Source: CALAED01 sp036555725 | GTDB lineage: Bacteria; Actinomycetota; Actinomycetes; Streptosporangiales; Streptosporangiaceae | DNA: 64,000 bases | Direction of reading: 5' to 3' | NCBI GenBank assembly: GCA_036555725.1 | Contig: DATBKU010000057.1 | Span: 186,001-250,000 of the forward strand | Shown: one piece after another, positions 16,510 to 24,884 of the stretch | Layout of the letters: the number at the start of each line of letters is the position of its first letter | Numbering within the stretch: position 1 is the stretch's first letter | Program-made: the position numbers and the translations under genes | Notes under the pieces: model-generated | What the model was told of the DNA's origin: nothing | The model's database searches: none | Seen by the model: the letters and a program-made list of their open reading frames with translations, nothing else

Positions 16510-18502
16510 TGACGACCCAGCGGACAAGCGGGAGCCCGACGCACCGAAGCCGGAGGACGGGCCGAAGCCGGCCGTCGAGCCGCTACCCGACAACCCGGTT
16601 GGCGACGGCGAGTGGGAAGACGATCCCGAATCCCGGCTCAGTCCCGCGGATCGGCGCCGACTCCAGGACAGGGTGCGACGCATCAAAGTATTTTCCCTCG
16701 GAACGGGCGACGCGTTCGGCGGCGACCAGATCAACTATTTGACCTTTCACGCGCCGGGCACGGACAACGCCTGGTACGACCACCCGCTTACCTCGGACCA
16801 ACGGCGCGGGCTCCTCGAACGCTTCGCCGGTACACCGGCCCGGGCGAGGCTGAGCGAGTTGCTTCTTACGGAGCGCGTCGTCGTGCTCCAAGGCCGCATC
16901 GGCACTGGACGACGGACGACAGCGCTCGCGGCCCTCGCGATGCGCGCCACGACGACGGCCGTCATCGACGGAACCGGTACCCCGGCGATGCTCGGACCAG
17001 GGGACATCAAGCGTGGCCATGGCTATGTCTACGACGCTACGGAAGCCGACTGGGCCAAGCACCTCACCGAGACCAAGCTGCTCGGCTCCTTGGAGACCCT
17101 CGCGTCTCGTGACGTACGGCTGGTGATCCTGGCACCCCCGGACGCCGACACCGCGGCCGTACGCGACTGCGTCGTGACGCACGAACCGCCGGATCCATGG
17201 GACGTTCTCGCACGGCATCTGGCCTGTGCGCTGCCTGACCGCGACCCCGCCGGCATCCTGGCGGATCTGCCGTGCGAGCCACGTTCCCCGGCCGACGCGG
17301 CGGAGCTCGCCAAGGCGCTCGCACATGGCCTGTGCAGAGGGATGTCGATCAAGGAGATCTGCGACTCCCGGCCCGATCCGTTGCGCAGCGAGGTCCGGGC
17401 ACTGCTCCAGCAGGAGGACCGGAACAAGGACCTGGGCAGGCGGGCCTTCATGATTGCCTGGGCGGTTCTGGACGGGCTGTCCACCGTGGAGATCTGCAAG
17501 GCCGCGCAGGCACTCGCCGAACTGCTGTTCGCCGAAGAGTCCCGCCACCAGAACGCGAAGCTCGGCCTGCTTCCGTTCGGCGCCTACCTCGACCAATGGC
17601 TGGGGTACGCGCGCCACGACCCGCCCGAGTACGCCGACGAACTGGACCGGCGGCTGACCTCACGGCCCGGCTTCGCTGATGCGGTACTCGACGTTGTCTG
17701 GTTCGACTACGTCGTCGCGCACCGGCCGCTGCTGAACTGGCTGGAGGACCTCATCGCCAACCAGGACCCCGTCGTACGGCTGAAGGCGGCGCTGGCCGTC
17801 GGCCGCCTCGCGACGCATGACTACGATTACATCGAACGGCGTTGCTTCCTCCACTGGTCGCACACCGGGATGGTGGTCCTGCACCAGGCGACTGCATGGG
17901 CGCTCGAGGCCGTACTCTGCAAGCATCCGCAGCGCAAAGACCAAGTGCTCGCCCGGGCGGCACGTTGGGCCAAGAGCAAAGATCTACGAGAGCAGTCGAC
18001 GGCCGCCCGGCTCTATGGGACTCTTCTAGGCGCCCGCGAGCCGATCAAGGCCATGCATGGGCTGCGGCGGATCGCGTCCCACAGCGCCATAAAGCTCGGG
18101 CCCACTCTGCGGTTTTCGGTCGTGGAGATCTTCGCCTTGGGGGCGCGCACCGAGGTTGTCGAGCAGTTGCTCGACTGGACCGACTCCCCCTTCCCGGCCG
18201 TACGGCAACTCGCCGCCCGCTGCCTCGCCGAGCTGGCCCAGCTCCACGCGCCCGAGGGGCCGCCGCTGCTGGCGCTGTACGACGAGGCGCCTGGGCCGGT
18301 CATCGAGTTGTGGCGGCGGGTGCTGATGTCGCCGATCTGCGGGCCGGAGCCGTGGAAGGCGCTCCGAGCCTGGGGCAAGAACGGCGTGGACTTCACGTCC
18401 CTGCGAGAACGCCTGGAGGACGAGCCGGAGATCCGCAAGCGACTGCGGTTCCACATCGACAGACGCATCGATCGGCCGCGTGATGAGGGGGCGACCGCAT
18501 GA
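16502..18502 (+). CDS. P-loop NTPase-like protein with HEAT-like helical repeats and N-terminal shared motif
   Basis: 666 aa from ATG 16502, overlapping the cyclase-like gene. A disordered acidic/Pro-rich N-terminus (1-50) is followed by the shared motif IKVFSLGTGDAFGGDQIN (61-78). A variant Walker A VVVLQGRIGTGRRTT lies at 127-140, with Arg in place of the usual Lys, and a Walker B-like RLVILAPPDAD at about 206-216. The C-terminal half (about 350-650) is all-helical with HEAT-like units such as DPVVRLKAALAVGRLATHD and FPAVRQLAARCLAELAQL. The layout motif-NTPase-helical repeats recalls STAND/NLR-type receptors, but no family was recognised with certainty. Confidence 0.65.
   Translation: MADDDPADKREPDAPKPEDGPKPAVEPLPDNPVGDGEWEDDPESRLSPADRRRLQDRVRRIKVFSLGTGDAFGGDQINYLTFHAPGTDNAWYDHPLTSDQRRGLLERFAGTPARARLSELLLTERVVVLQGRIGTGRRTTALAALAMRATTTAVIDGTGTPAMLGPGDIKRGHGYVYDATEADWAKHLTETKLLGSLETLASRDVRLVILAPPDADTAAVRDCVVTHEPPDPWDVLARHLACALPDRDPAGILADLPCEPRSPADAAELAKALAHGLCRGMSIKEICDSRPDPLRSEVRALLQQEDRNKDLGRRAFMIAWAVLDGLSTVEICKAAQALAELLFAEESRHQNAKLGLLPFGAYLDQWLGYARHDPPEYADELDRRLTSRPGFADAVLDVVWFDYVVAHRPLLNWLEDLIANQDPVVRLKAALAVGRLATHDYDYIERRCFLHWSHTGMVVLHQATAWALEAVLCKHPQRKDQVLARAARWAKSKDLREQSTAARLYGTLLGAREPIKAMHGLRRIASHSAIKLGPTLRFSVVEIFALGARTEVVEQLLDWTDSPFPAVRQLAARCLAELAQLHAPEGPPLLALYDEAPGPVIELWRRVLMSPICGPEPWKALRAWGKNGVDFTSLRERLEDEPEIRKRLRFHIDRRIDRPRDEGATA
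16682..16735 (+). other. Shared signalling-like motif, copy in the NTPase (N-terminal)
   Basis: Codes residues 61-78 of the NTPase: IKVFSLGTGDAFGGDQIN, aligned without gaps to the C-terminal motif of the upstream cyclase-like protein. It precedes the NTPase domain by about 50 residues. Confidence 0.8.
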
Positions 18503-19368
18503 CCAAGTACAAGAGCAACTGCGGGCATCACGGCCCAGTCGACCAGGTCCCACCGAACGCGGGGATCGGGCGGTACATTCAGCGTTGGTACCAGCAGTCC
18601 CGCGGCCAGGATCGGGCCGTCCACTGGCCGGACACGTTCGATCTCAACGTGCCAGCCCAGGGCGACGGGTACGACTTCACGGTAACGGTGCACTTCACCT
18701 GGTGCGTCACCGGCAAGACCGACGCGGAGTCCCTGGTCGTCAGGGCTATGGATCAGCGCACCACGTTGCTGGAGCAGGTGGCGCTGAAGATCCGTACGGT
18801 CTCCCGTCTCTACCCGCCGTACGAGGCAGCCGAAGCGGAAGCGCGGGTGCATCAGGCGATCGGTGAGGTCTTCGCCCGGACTCGGCTCACCTTCGCGTCG
18901 CCGGCCGGCGTCGACGGCGACGCCCGCGCCATCGACCATCGCACCATTCTTCGCTTGGACAAACCGGTGCGCGAAGCTCAGCGAACGGCCTGGAGCCTCC
19001 GCCAAGAGGCGGTGAACGAACACGGGCTGGCCAGGCTGCTGGCCGATCAGCTCACCGAGCGCAGGCGCATGTGGCGCGACTTCATCCGTGACGGCGAAGG
19101 CGACTGGCGCACGCCCTACGCGGTGGCGCTGGCGAAGGATCCGGCCAGGGCCGCCGAGATCGTCGAAAAGATGGCCGCCGACCGCAGAGCCTATGTCAGA
19201 GAGCTGGCCGACCTTGTCGTGGACCAGTCCAAGCAGTACGCGACCCAAGACGTCTTCGAAACGATGACGCAGAACGAGACCGTGCTATGGCAGCTGATGA
19301 AGCTGCTGAACGTGCCGAACCTCCCGCCGGTCGAGCCGTCGCCCTTTGACGACGAATTCCCCGACTGA
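18499..19368 (+). CDS. Unknown protein, possibly SPFH/band-7-like, third gene of the cyclase-NTPase unit
   Basis: 289 aa; ATG overlaps the NTPase stop by 4 bp (ATGA). No confident family. Residues ~45-135 (FDLNVPAQGDGYDFTVTVHF, then a helix, EAEARVHQAIGEVFARTRL) have the beta-then-helix pattern of an SPFH/band-7 domain. Residues 150-265 look helical and charged, with possible coiled coil, and the tail is acidic (DDEFPD). There is no obvious transmembrane helix. The gene stops 3 bp from the convergent manB stop, so the insert is packed right up to the conserved block. Its coupling to the NTPase gene implies a shared function. Confidence 0.6.
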   Translation: MTKYKSNCGHHGPVDQVPPNAGIGRYIQRWYQQSRGQDRAVHWPDTFDLNVPAQGDGYDFTVTVHFTWCVTGKTDAESLVVRAMDQRTTLLEQVALKIRTVSRLYPPYEAAEAEARVHQAIGEVFARTRLTFASPAGVDGDARAIDHRTILRLDKPVREAQRTAWSLRQEAVNEHGLARLLADQLTERRRMWRDFIRDGEGDWRTPYAVALAKDPARAAEIVEKMAADRRAYVRELADLVVDQSKQYATQDVFETMTQNETVLWQLMKLLNVPNLPPVEPSPFDDEFPD

Positions 19369-19371
19369 GTG

Positions 19372-21870
19372 TCAGGCGCCGGCTTCTTCGACGATTTCAC
19401 CCCATTCTTCGAGGAGGGCCTGGGCGGCGTCGTTGTCGGGGCCCTCGGCCCACAGGTGGGTGACGGCCTCGGTGGGGTCGGGGAGGACGAGGATCCAGCG
19501 GCCGTCGTCGTCGACCACGCGGACGCCGTCGGTGGTGTCGATGAGACGGTCGCCGGCGGCCTCGACCACGTGCCGCATCACGCTGCCCTTGGCCGCCCAC
19601 GGGGTGGGGACCGAGCGGCGCAGCAGGTGGGCCTCGGGGATGCGCTGGTCGATTTGGGAGAGGTTGAGGCGGGTGCGGGCGACCAGGCCGAGCAGCCGGA
19701 TGAACGCGGCGATGCCGTCCATCGTGGTGGAGAACTCCGGCAGCACGAAGCCGCCGCGGCCGTCGCCGGCGAAGACGATGTCCGGGTCGGCGGCGGTCTT
19801 GGTCAGCACATCCTGCGAGGTCGAGGTCCAGTCGACGCGGACGCCGTGGAAGCGGCAGACCTGTTCGGCGACGCGGGTGGTGGTGATGGGGAGCGCGACC
19901 CGGCCCTCGCGGCGCTCGGCGGCGACCAGGTCGAGCATCACGAGCAGCGCCCGGTCGTCGCCGACCAGCTCGCCGTTCTCGTTGACCAGCGAGATCCGCT
20001 CGCCGACCGGGTCGAACCGGACACCGAAGGCGGCGCGCGAGGAGGAGACCAGCTCGCCGAGGCGCTGCAGGTCGCGCATGCGCTCGGCGAGGGTCTCCGT
20101 CGGCGACGCCTCGTCGAGCCGGTTGTTCATGGTGAGGACGTCGACGCCGACCCGGCCGAGCAGGCTGGGCAGCACCAGCGAGGCGACGCCGCCCGCACAG
20201 TCGAGGACGATCTTGAGCTCGGCTTCGCGTACGCCGGTCAGGTCCATGCGGCGCAGCACGTCGCGGGTGTAGGTCTCGACGACGCGTGGCGGATAGTTCA
20301 GCTCGGCGATCTCGCCGGGAAACGCCCGGCGGTACTCCTGCCGGCCGAAGACCCGGTCGAGCTTGCGCTGCGCGCTCTGCGACAGATCGGCACCGTCGGC
20401 GTCGAGGAAGATGATGTCGACGCCCTGCGGGTCGCCGGCCGTGGTCCGGATGTAGATGCCACCCGCGCAGTCCTCGCGGGCCGTCTCGAAGCGGGCCACC
20501 GGCAGCGGGCTGGCCTCGAGGTCCTGCACGTTGATGGCGCTGGCGGTGAGCGCGCTGATGATGGCCCGCTTGAGCGTACGGGCGGCCCTGGAGGCGTCGC
20601 GCCCGGTCAGCACGGTCGCGCCCTTCTTGAGCGTGGTGGCGTACGCGCTGGTCAGCCGTACCGCCAGCTCGGGGGTGATCTCCACGTTGACCAGCCCGGA
20701 GACACCGCGCGGCCCGAACAGGTTGCGCTGGCCGCGCGACTCCCAGATGACGCTGGTATTGACAACGGCCCCGGCCTCGATGGTCTTGAACGGGTAGACC
20801 TTGACGCCGTTGGAGACGTACGCCTCGGCCTCGATCACGCACTCGTCGCCGACGATGGCGCCCTCCTCGATACGGGCCCCGGCCATCACGTCGGTGTTCT
20901 TGCCGATGACGCAGCCGCGCAGGTTGGTGGACGGGCCGATGAAGACGTTGTCGTGCACGACGGCGCGGTGCAGGAAGGCGCCCTCCTTGACCACGACGTT
21001 GCTGCCGAGCACGGAGTATTCGCGCAGCTCGGCGCCCGCCTCGACCTTGGCGTAGTCGCCGATGTACAGCGGGCCCTTGAGGATCGCCTCGGGATCGACC
21101 TCGGCGCCCTCGGCGACCCACACCCCCGGCGAGACCTCGAACCCGTCGACCTCGATGTCGACCTTGCGGGACAGCATGTCGGCCTGGGCCTTGAAGTAGC
21201 TCTCGTGGTTGCCGACGTCCTCCCAGTACCCGTCGGCGACGTAGCCGTACAGCGGCGCGCCCTCGGCGAGCAGCTTGGGGAACACGTCGCCGGACCAGTC
21301 GACCGATGTGCCCTCGGCGACGTGGTCGAGCACCTCGGGCTCCATGACGTAGATGCCCGTGTTGACGGTGTCGGAGAAGACCTGCCCCCACGTCGGCTTC
21401 TCCAGGAAGCGCTGTACGCGGCCCTCCTCGTCGATGATGATGATCCCGAACTCCAGCGGGTTGGGCACCCGCTTGAGGCCGATCGTGACGAGGGCACCGT
21501 TCTTCTTGTGGAACCCCACCATGTCCGACAGATCGATGTCGGTGAGCGCGTCGCCCGAGATCACCAGGAACCGGTCGTCGCGCAGCGCCTCCTCGGCGTT
21601 CTTGACGCTGCCCGCCGTGCCGAGCGGGATCTCCTCCGTGGCGTACTGCAGCGACATGCCCAGCTCTTCGCCGTCGCCGAAGTAGTTGCGGATCAGGGCC
21701 GCGAGGAATTGGACGGTGACGACCGTCTCGCTGAAGCCGTGCCGCTTGAGCAGCCGCAGCACGTGTTCCATGATCGGGCGGTTGACGACGGGAAGCAGCG
21801 GCTTGGGCTGGTTAGCGGTCATCGGGCGCAGCCGGGTGCCCTCGCCACCCGCCATGACGACCGCCTTCAT
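19372..21870 (-). CDS. manB: Mannose-1-phosphate guanylyltransferase / phosphomannomutase-like fusion (ManB-type)
   Basis: 832 aa from ATG 21870 (GGTGGAGG site). The N-terminal nucleotidyltransferase has GGEGTRLRP at 8-16 and continues to about residue 230; hexapeptide left-handed beta-helix repeats span about 245-370; phosphohexomutase-like domains fill 380-832. In the mutase part the usual phospho-serine loop TASHNP is replaced by TTAGDPQGVDI and the metal loop DGDxDR reads LDADGAD, so mutase activity is doubtful while NDP-sugar synthesis is likely. Supplies GDP-mannose or a related sugar nucleotide for envelope glycans. In many actinobacteria it is next to pgsA and the DUF881 genes; here the accessory insert lies between. 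Confidence 0.88.
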   Translation of the reverse strand: MKAVVMAGGEGTRLRPMTANQPKPLLPVVNRPIMEHVLRLLKRHGFSETVVTVQFLAALIRNYFGDGEELGMSLQYATEEIPLGTAGSVKNAEEALRDDRFLVISGDALTDIDLSDMVGFHKKNGALVTIGLKRVPNPLEFGIIIIDEEGRVQRFLEKPTWGQVFSDTVNTGIYVMEPEVLDHVAEGTSVDWSGDVFPKLLAEGAPLYGYVADGYWEDVGNHESYFKAQADMLSRKVDIEVDGFEVSPGVWVAEGAEVDPEAILKGPLYIGDYAKVEAGAELREYSVLGSNVVVKEGAFLHRAVVHDNVFIGPSTNLRGCVIGKNTDVMAGARIEEGAIVGDECVIEAEAYVSNGVKVYPFKTIEAGAVVNTSVIWESRGQRNLFGPRGVSGLVNVEITPELAVRLTSAYATTLKKGATVLTGRDASRAARTLKRAIISALTASAINVQDLEASPLPVARFETAREDCAGGIYIRTTAGDPQGVDIIFLDADGADLSQSAQRKLDRVFGRQEYRRAFPGEIAELNYPPRVVETYTRDVLRRMDLTGVREAELKIVLDCAGGVASLVLPSLLGRVGVDVLTMNNRLDEASPTETLAERMRDLQRLGELVSSSRAAFGVRFDPVGERISLVNENGELVGDDRALLVMLDLVAAERREGRVALPITTTRVAEQVCRFHGVRVDWTSTSQDVLTKTAADPDIVFAGDGRGGFVLPEFSTTMDGIAAFIRLLGLVARTRLNLSQIDQRIPEAHLLRRSVPTPWAAKGSVMRHVVEAAGDRLIDTTDGVRVVDDDGRWILVLPDPTEAVTHLWAEGPDNDAAQALLEEWGEIVEEAGA

Positions 21871-21895
21871 GGGCACGGCCTCCACCGGTGTTGGC

Positions 21896-22549
21896 TCATG
21901 GTGCTGGTGTAGCTCCCTTCGGGTCTTCCGCCCTGTTGTCCTCAACGGGATCTGTGGTGCGGACGGCCGGATCCCCGGGGGCCTGGCTCACCGGTATCAG
22001 CCGCCGCGCCTGTTCTGCGTACAGCACGGCGCCCCACCAGTACAGGCCAGTGCCCCAGATAGCGAAAGACCAACCGACGATCTTGGCGACGGTGCCGACC
22101 CCACCGGGCTGGTCACCGAGAAGCAGCAGCGGAAAGGCGTACAGGAGGGCGAGCGTGGCGGCCTTGCCGACGAAGTGCACCGGCAGCGCGCCATATCCGT
22201 GCCGGCGTACGACCAGCAGCACCACCCCCATGAAGACCTCCCGGGCGACCAGCGCAAGGGTCAGCCACAGCGGGACGATGTCCCGCACGGTGAGGCCGAT
22301 CAGGGTGGCGAAGATGTAGAGCCGGTCGGCCGCCGGGTCGAGCATCGTGCCGAGCCGGCTGGTCTGGCCCAGCATGCGGGCGAGCTTGCCGTCGAGCCAG
22401 TCGGACAGCCCCGCGAAGATCAGGACCCCGAGCGCCCACCAGTCGAGTTCGACCAGCACCAGCCACAGGAACAGCGGAACGCCGAGGAGCCGGGCGAAGC
22501 TGAGGGCGTTCGGCACTGTCCAGACGCGGTCACGCGGTTCGGCGGGCAC
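21896..22549 (-). CDS. CDP-alcohol phosphatidyltransferase (PgsA2-like)
   Basis: 217 aa integral membrane enzyme joining a CDP-activated lipid to an alcohol. The catalytic motif is complete: DWLDGKLARMLGQTSRLG followed by TMLDPAADR (D-G-x2-A-R-x8-G-x3-D-x3-D). About six helices and an Ala/Asp-rich C-terminal tail. The GTG start has AGGAGGTGA upstream. It lies 25 bp before manB on the same strand, the Rv1822-type position in the conserved block. The acceptor (glycerol phosphate, inositol phosphate or other) cannot be decided here. Confidence 0.9.
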   Translation of the reverse strand: MPAEPRDRVWTVPNALSFARLLGVPLFLWLVLVELDWWALGVLIFAGLSDWLDGKLARMLGQTSRLGTMLDPAADRLYIFATLIGLTVRDIVPLWLTLALVAREVFMGVVLLVVRRHGYGALPVHFVGKAATLALLYAFPLLLLGDQPGGVGTVAKIVGWSFAIWGTGLYWWGAVLYAEQARRLIPVSQAPGDPAVRTTDPVEDNRAEDPKGATPAP

Positions 22550-22716
22550 GTCACCTCCTGTCGCTGACTCGACCCTACCTTTCAGTCAGAGCGGGCTCCC
22601 GACAGTGTGGGGTGGACGGCCGGTGAAGGGAACGACTCCGCCGGGTGTACGGCCGCGGAGCCACCGGGTCGTCTGGGAACATCATGAAATGTCCATGGTG
22701 ATCTAGGGAGGACGGG

Positions 22717-23475
22717 ATGGGGCGGCTCAGCGGCAAGGTGGCGTTCATCACCGGCGGGGAGGGCAGCATCGGCATGGCCGGCGCCCGCCGGCTGGCGGCG
22801 GAGGACGCGCACGTCGTGCTCGCCGGCATCGACGAGAACGGGCTGCGCGCCGGAGTGGACGAGCTCGGCCGGGACGCCGCGTCCCACGTCGTCACGGACG
22901 TCGCGGACGCCGAGCAGGTCGCGGCGGCCGTCCGGACCGTCGCCGACCGGCACGGCGGCATCGACATCGTGTTCAGCAACGCCGGCATCAGCGGCGACAT
23001 CGCCCCGGTCACCGAGTACCCGGACGACGTCTTCGACCGTGTGCTCGCCGTCCACGTACGGGGGTCGTTCCTGGTCTGCAAGCACGCTCTGCCCGTGATG
23101 CGGGCGGGCGGCAGCCTCATCATCACCTCCAGCGTGGTCGGCCTGACCTCCGCCCCGGGGATCGTCGCCTACGCCACCGCCAAGCACGCCCTGGTCGGCC
23201 TGATGCGTACGGTGGCGCACGAGGCGGCGCCGCGCGGCATCAGGGTCAACACGATCCATCCCGGCCCGGTCGACAACGAGTTCCAGCACGCGATCGAGAT
23301 GGCCGCCACCGGCGCGTCCCGCGAGGAGGCGGCCAAGGCGTTCGAGGCCCGCATCCCGCTCGGCCGGCACGCCGACCCCGACGAGGTCGCGCGCGCGGTG
23401 CTGTTCCTGGCCGGGCCGGACAGCACCTTCATCACCGGCAGCACGGTCGCCGTCGACGGCGGCATGAGCATCTAA
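22717..23475 (+). CDS. Short-chain dehydrogenase/reductase (SDR, FabG-like)
   Basis: 252 aa NAD(P)-dependent oxidoreductase. Cofactor motif TGGEGSIG (about 12-19; the usual TGxxxGxG), NAG at FSNAGISG, catalytic Ser in SSVVGLTS and YxxxK in YATAKHALVG. RVNTIHPGPVDNEF and FITGSTVAVDGGMSI complete the classical SDR. AGGGAGG precedes the ATG. The substrate is unknown; no obvious operon partner. Confidence 0.92.
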   Translation: MGRLSGKVAFITGGEGSIGMAGARRLAAEDAHVVLAGIDENGLRAGVDELGRDAASHVVTDVADAEQVAAAVRTVADRHGGIDIVFSNAGISGDIAPVTEYPDDVFDRVLAVHVRGSFLVCKHALPVMRAGGSLIITSSVVGLTSAPGIVAYATAKHALVGLMRTVAHEAAPRGIRVNTIHPGPVDNEFQHAIEMAATGASREEAAKAFEARIPLGRHADPDEVARAVLFLAGPDSTFITGSTVAVDGGMSI

Positions 23476-23579
23476 GGGCCGGCGCGTCGCGGCGCACGGA
23501 ACCCGGTGTCGCCGGTGCGCCGCACCTGCACGACCATGCGGGCCGCCGCCGCAAGGGCGAGCCCCAATCCGATCAGCAT
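23472..23579 (-). pseudogene. Possible remnant of an isoprenylcysteine-methyltransferase-like membrane protein
   Basis: A short minus-strand frame encodes a hydrophobic helix and the text VRRTGDTGFRAP, similar to the N-terminus of ICMT-type membrane methyltransferases (about 35 residues from ATG 23579; the similar reading continues upstream without a start). It then hits a stop overlapping the SDR end. If real, it is a truncated relic. Low confidence. Confidence 0.25.
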
Positions 23580-23738
23580 GAGCGCTGCGACGGGCCATTC
23601 CCGGCACCTCCACCGAGGACCGTAGCGGCCGGCGCGGGCCGCGTCGGCAAGCGCCTTCCGGACGGCCTTTACCGCCTGCTTACTGCCATTTGCACGGGAT
23701 ATAAGTTGAGTCGGAAGACCCGAAGGAAGTGAGCGCCG

Positions 23739-24863
23739 GTGAGCGAATACCGGGCCGAGCATGTCGGGAGCCTGCTTCGCCCGCCCGAACTGCTCTCGGC
23801 GCGCTTCCTCCGTACCAAGGGCCGGCTGTCCGCCGAGCAGCTGCGGCAGTCCGAGGACCGGGCGGTGCTGACGGCCCTGGAGTTGCAGCGCGCGGCCGGC
23901 CTGCGGGTGTTCACCGACGGCGAGTTTCGCCGCGAGAACTTCATGGCCAGCATCATGGAGACGATCGGCAGCCTCGTCCCGGTCGACCGGGCCACCTCCT
24001 TCCAGCCCTCCTGGCATCGCGGGTCCGGGGAGCCGCCGTACGAGGAGACCGACCTGCCGAAGGTGGCGGTGGGCGAGCGGCTCTACCGGAAGGTGGCTCA
24101 GTCCACGGTCGAGGCCGCCTTTCTGGCCAGGCACTCGCCCGGTCAATTCAAGATCACCATGGCCAGCCCCACGATGGGGGCGCAGCTGTGGGCGCCCGGC
24201 GTGACCGACAGGGTGTATCCGTCGCGGCGCGAGATGCTGCACGACTTCGTCGAACTGCAGCTGCACGACGTGCAGACCCTGGTCGAGGCCGGGGTGACGT
24301 GGATCCAGCTCGACTCGCTCGCGTACATCCCGTACGTAGACGAGCGGCAGCGGGCGGCCGGCAAGGCGCGCGGCATCGACATCGACGCCCGGCTTGCCCA
24401 GCTCACCGAGGTCGACAACGCCATGGCCAGAGCCGCGAAGGCGCGCAACCCCGGCGTCGTGGTCGCCATGCACTTCTGCCGCGGCAACAACCGCAGCGCC
24501 TGGACCGCCAAGGGCGGTTACGAGCCGATCGCGGAGCGGCTGTTCGGCGACGTCGTCGCCGTCGACCGCTTCCTGCTGGAGTTCGACACCGAACGCGCGG
24601 GCGGCTTCGAGCCGCTCCGTTTCGTGCCGCCGGGCAAGACGGTGGTCCTCGGCCTCGTGTCGTCGAAGACGTCCGCGCTGGAGGCGGAGGACGACCTGAA
24701 GCGCCGCATCGACGAGGCGGCCAAGTACGTCCCGCTCGACCAGCTGGCGCTCAGCCCGCAGTGCGGCTTCGCCTCGACCGTGCAGGGCAACCTGCTCACC
24801 ATCGACGACCAGCAGCGCAAGCTGGAGCTGGTCGCCCGCACCGCCGACGCCGTCTGGGGCTAG
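23739..24863 (+). CDS. MetE C-terminal-domain protein (cobalamin-independent methionine synthase family, core type)
   Basis: 374 aa, about half the length of MetE and corresponding to its catalytic (C-terminal) barrel. The zinc ligands are present: H245-x-C247 (AMHFCRGN), E281 (FLLEFD) and C342 (SPQCGF). The start shows EHVGSLLRPPELL and RVFTDGEFRREN as in the YxjG/core-MetE group. Core-type proteins transfer methyl groups in methionine or other thiol metabolism without folylpolyglutamate-binding N-domains. A second, more distant copy lies at 60376-61431. Confidence 0.9.
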   Translation: MSEYRAEHVGSLLRPPELLSARFLRTKGRLSAEQLRQSEDRAVLTALELQRAAGLRVFTDGEFRRENFMASIMETIGSLVPVDRATSFQPSWHRGSGEPPYEETDLPKVAVGERLYRKVAQSTVEAAFLARHSPGQFKITMASPTMGAQLWAPGVTDRVYPSRREMLHDFVELQLHDVQTLVEAGVTWIQLDSLAYIPYVDERQRAAGKARGIDIDARLAQLTEVDNAMARAAKARNPGVVVAMHFCRGNNRSAWTAKGGYEPIAERLFGDVVAVDRFLLEFDTERAGGFEPLRFVPPGKTVVLGLVSSKTSALEAEDDLKRRIDEAAKYVPLDQLALSPQCGFASTVQGNLLTIDDQQRKLELVARTADAVWG

Positions 24864-24864
24864 G

Positions 24865-24883
24865 GCGTGTCTTTGGGACACGC
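24865..24883. terminator. Bidirectional terminator between convergent genes
   Basis: GCGTGTC-TTTGG-GACACGC, a perfect 7-bp stem with a 5-nt loop filling the 21-bp gap between the MetE-core gene and the convergent membrane protein gene. Confidence 0.7.
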
Positions 24884-24884
24884 G

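Noticed and set aside
19369..21912. 847-residue open frame on the plus strand opposite manB
   Set aside because: Low-complexity Arg/Asp/Val-rich translation without family motifs; it is the antisense shadow of the well-supported manB gene in GC-rich DNA.
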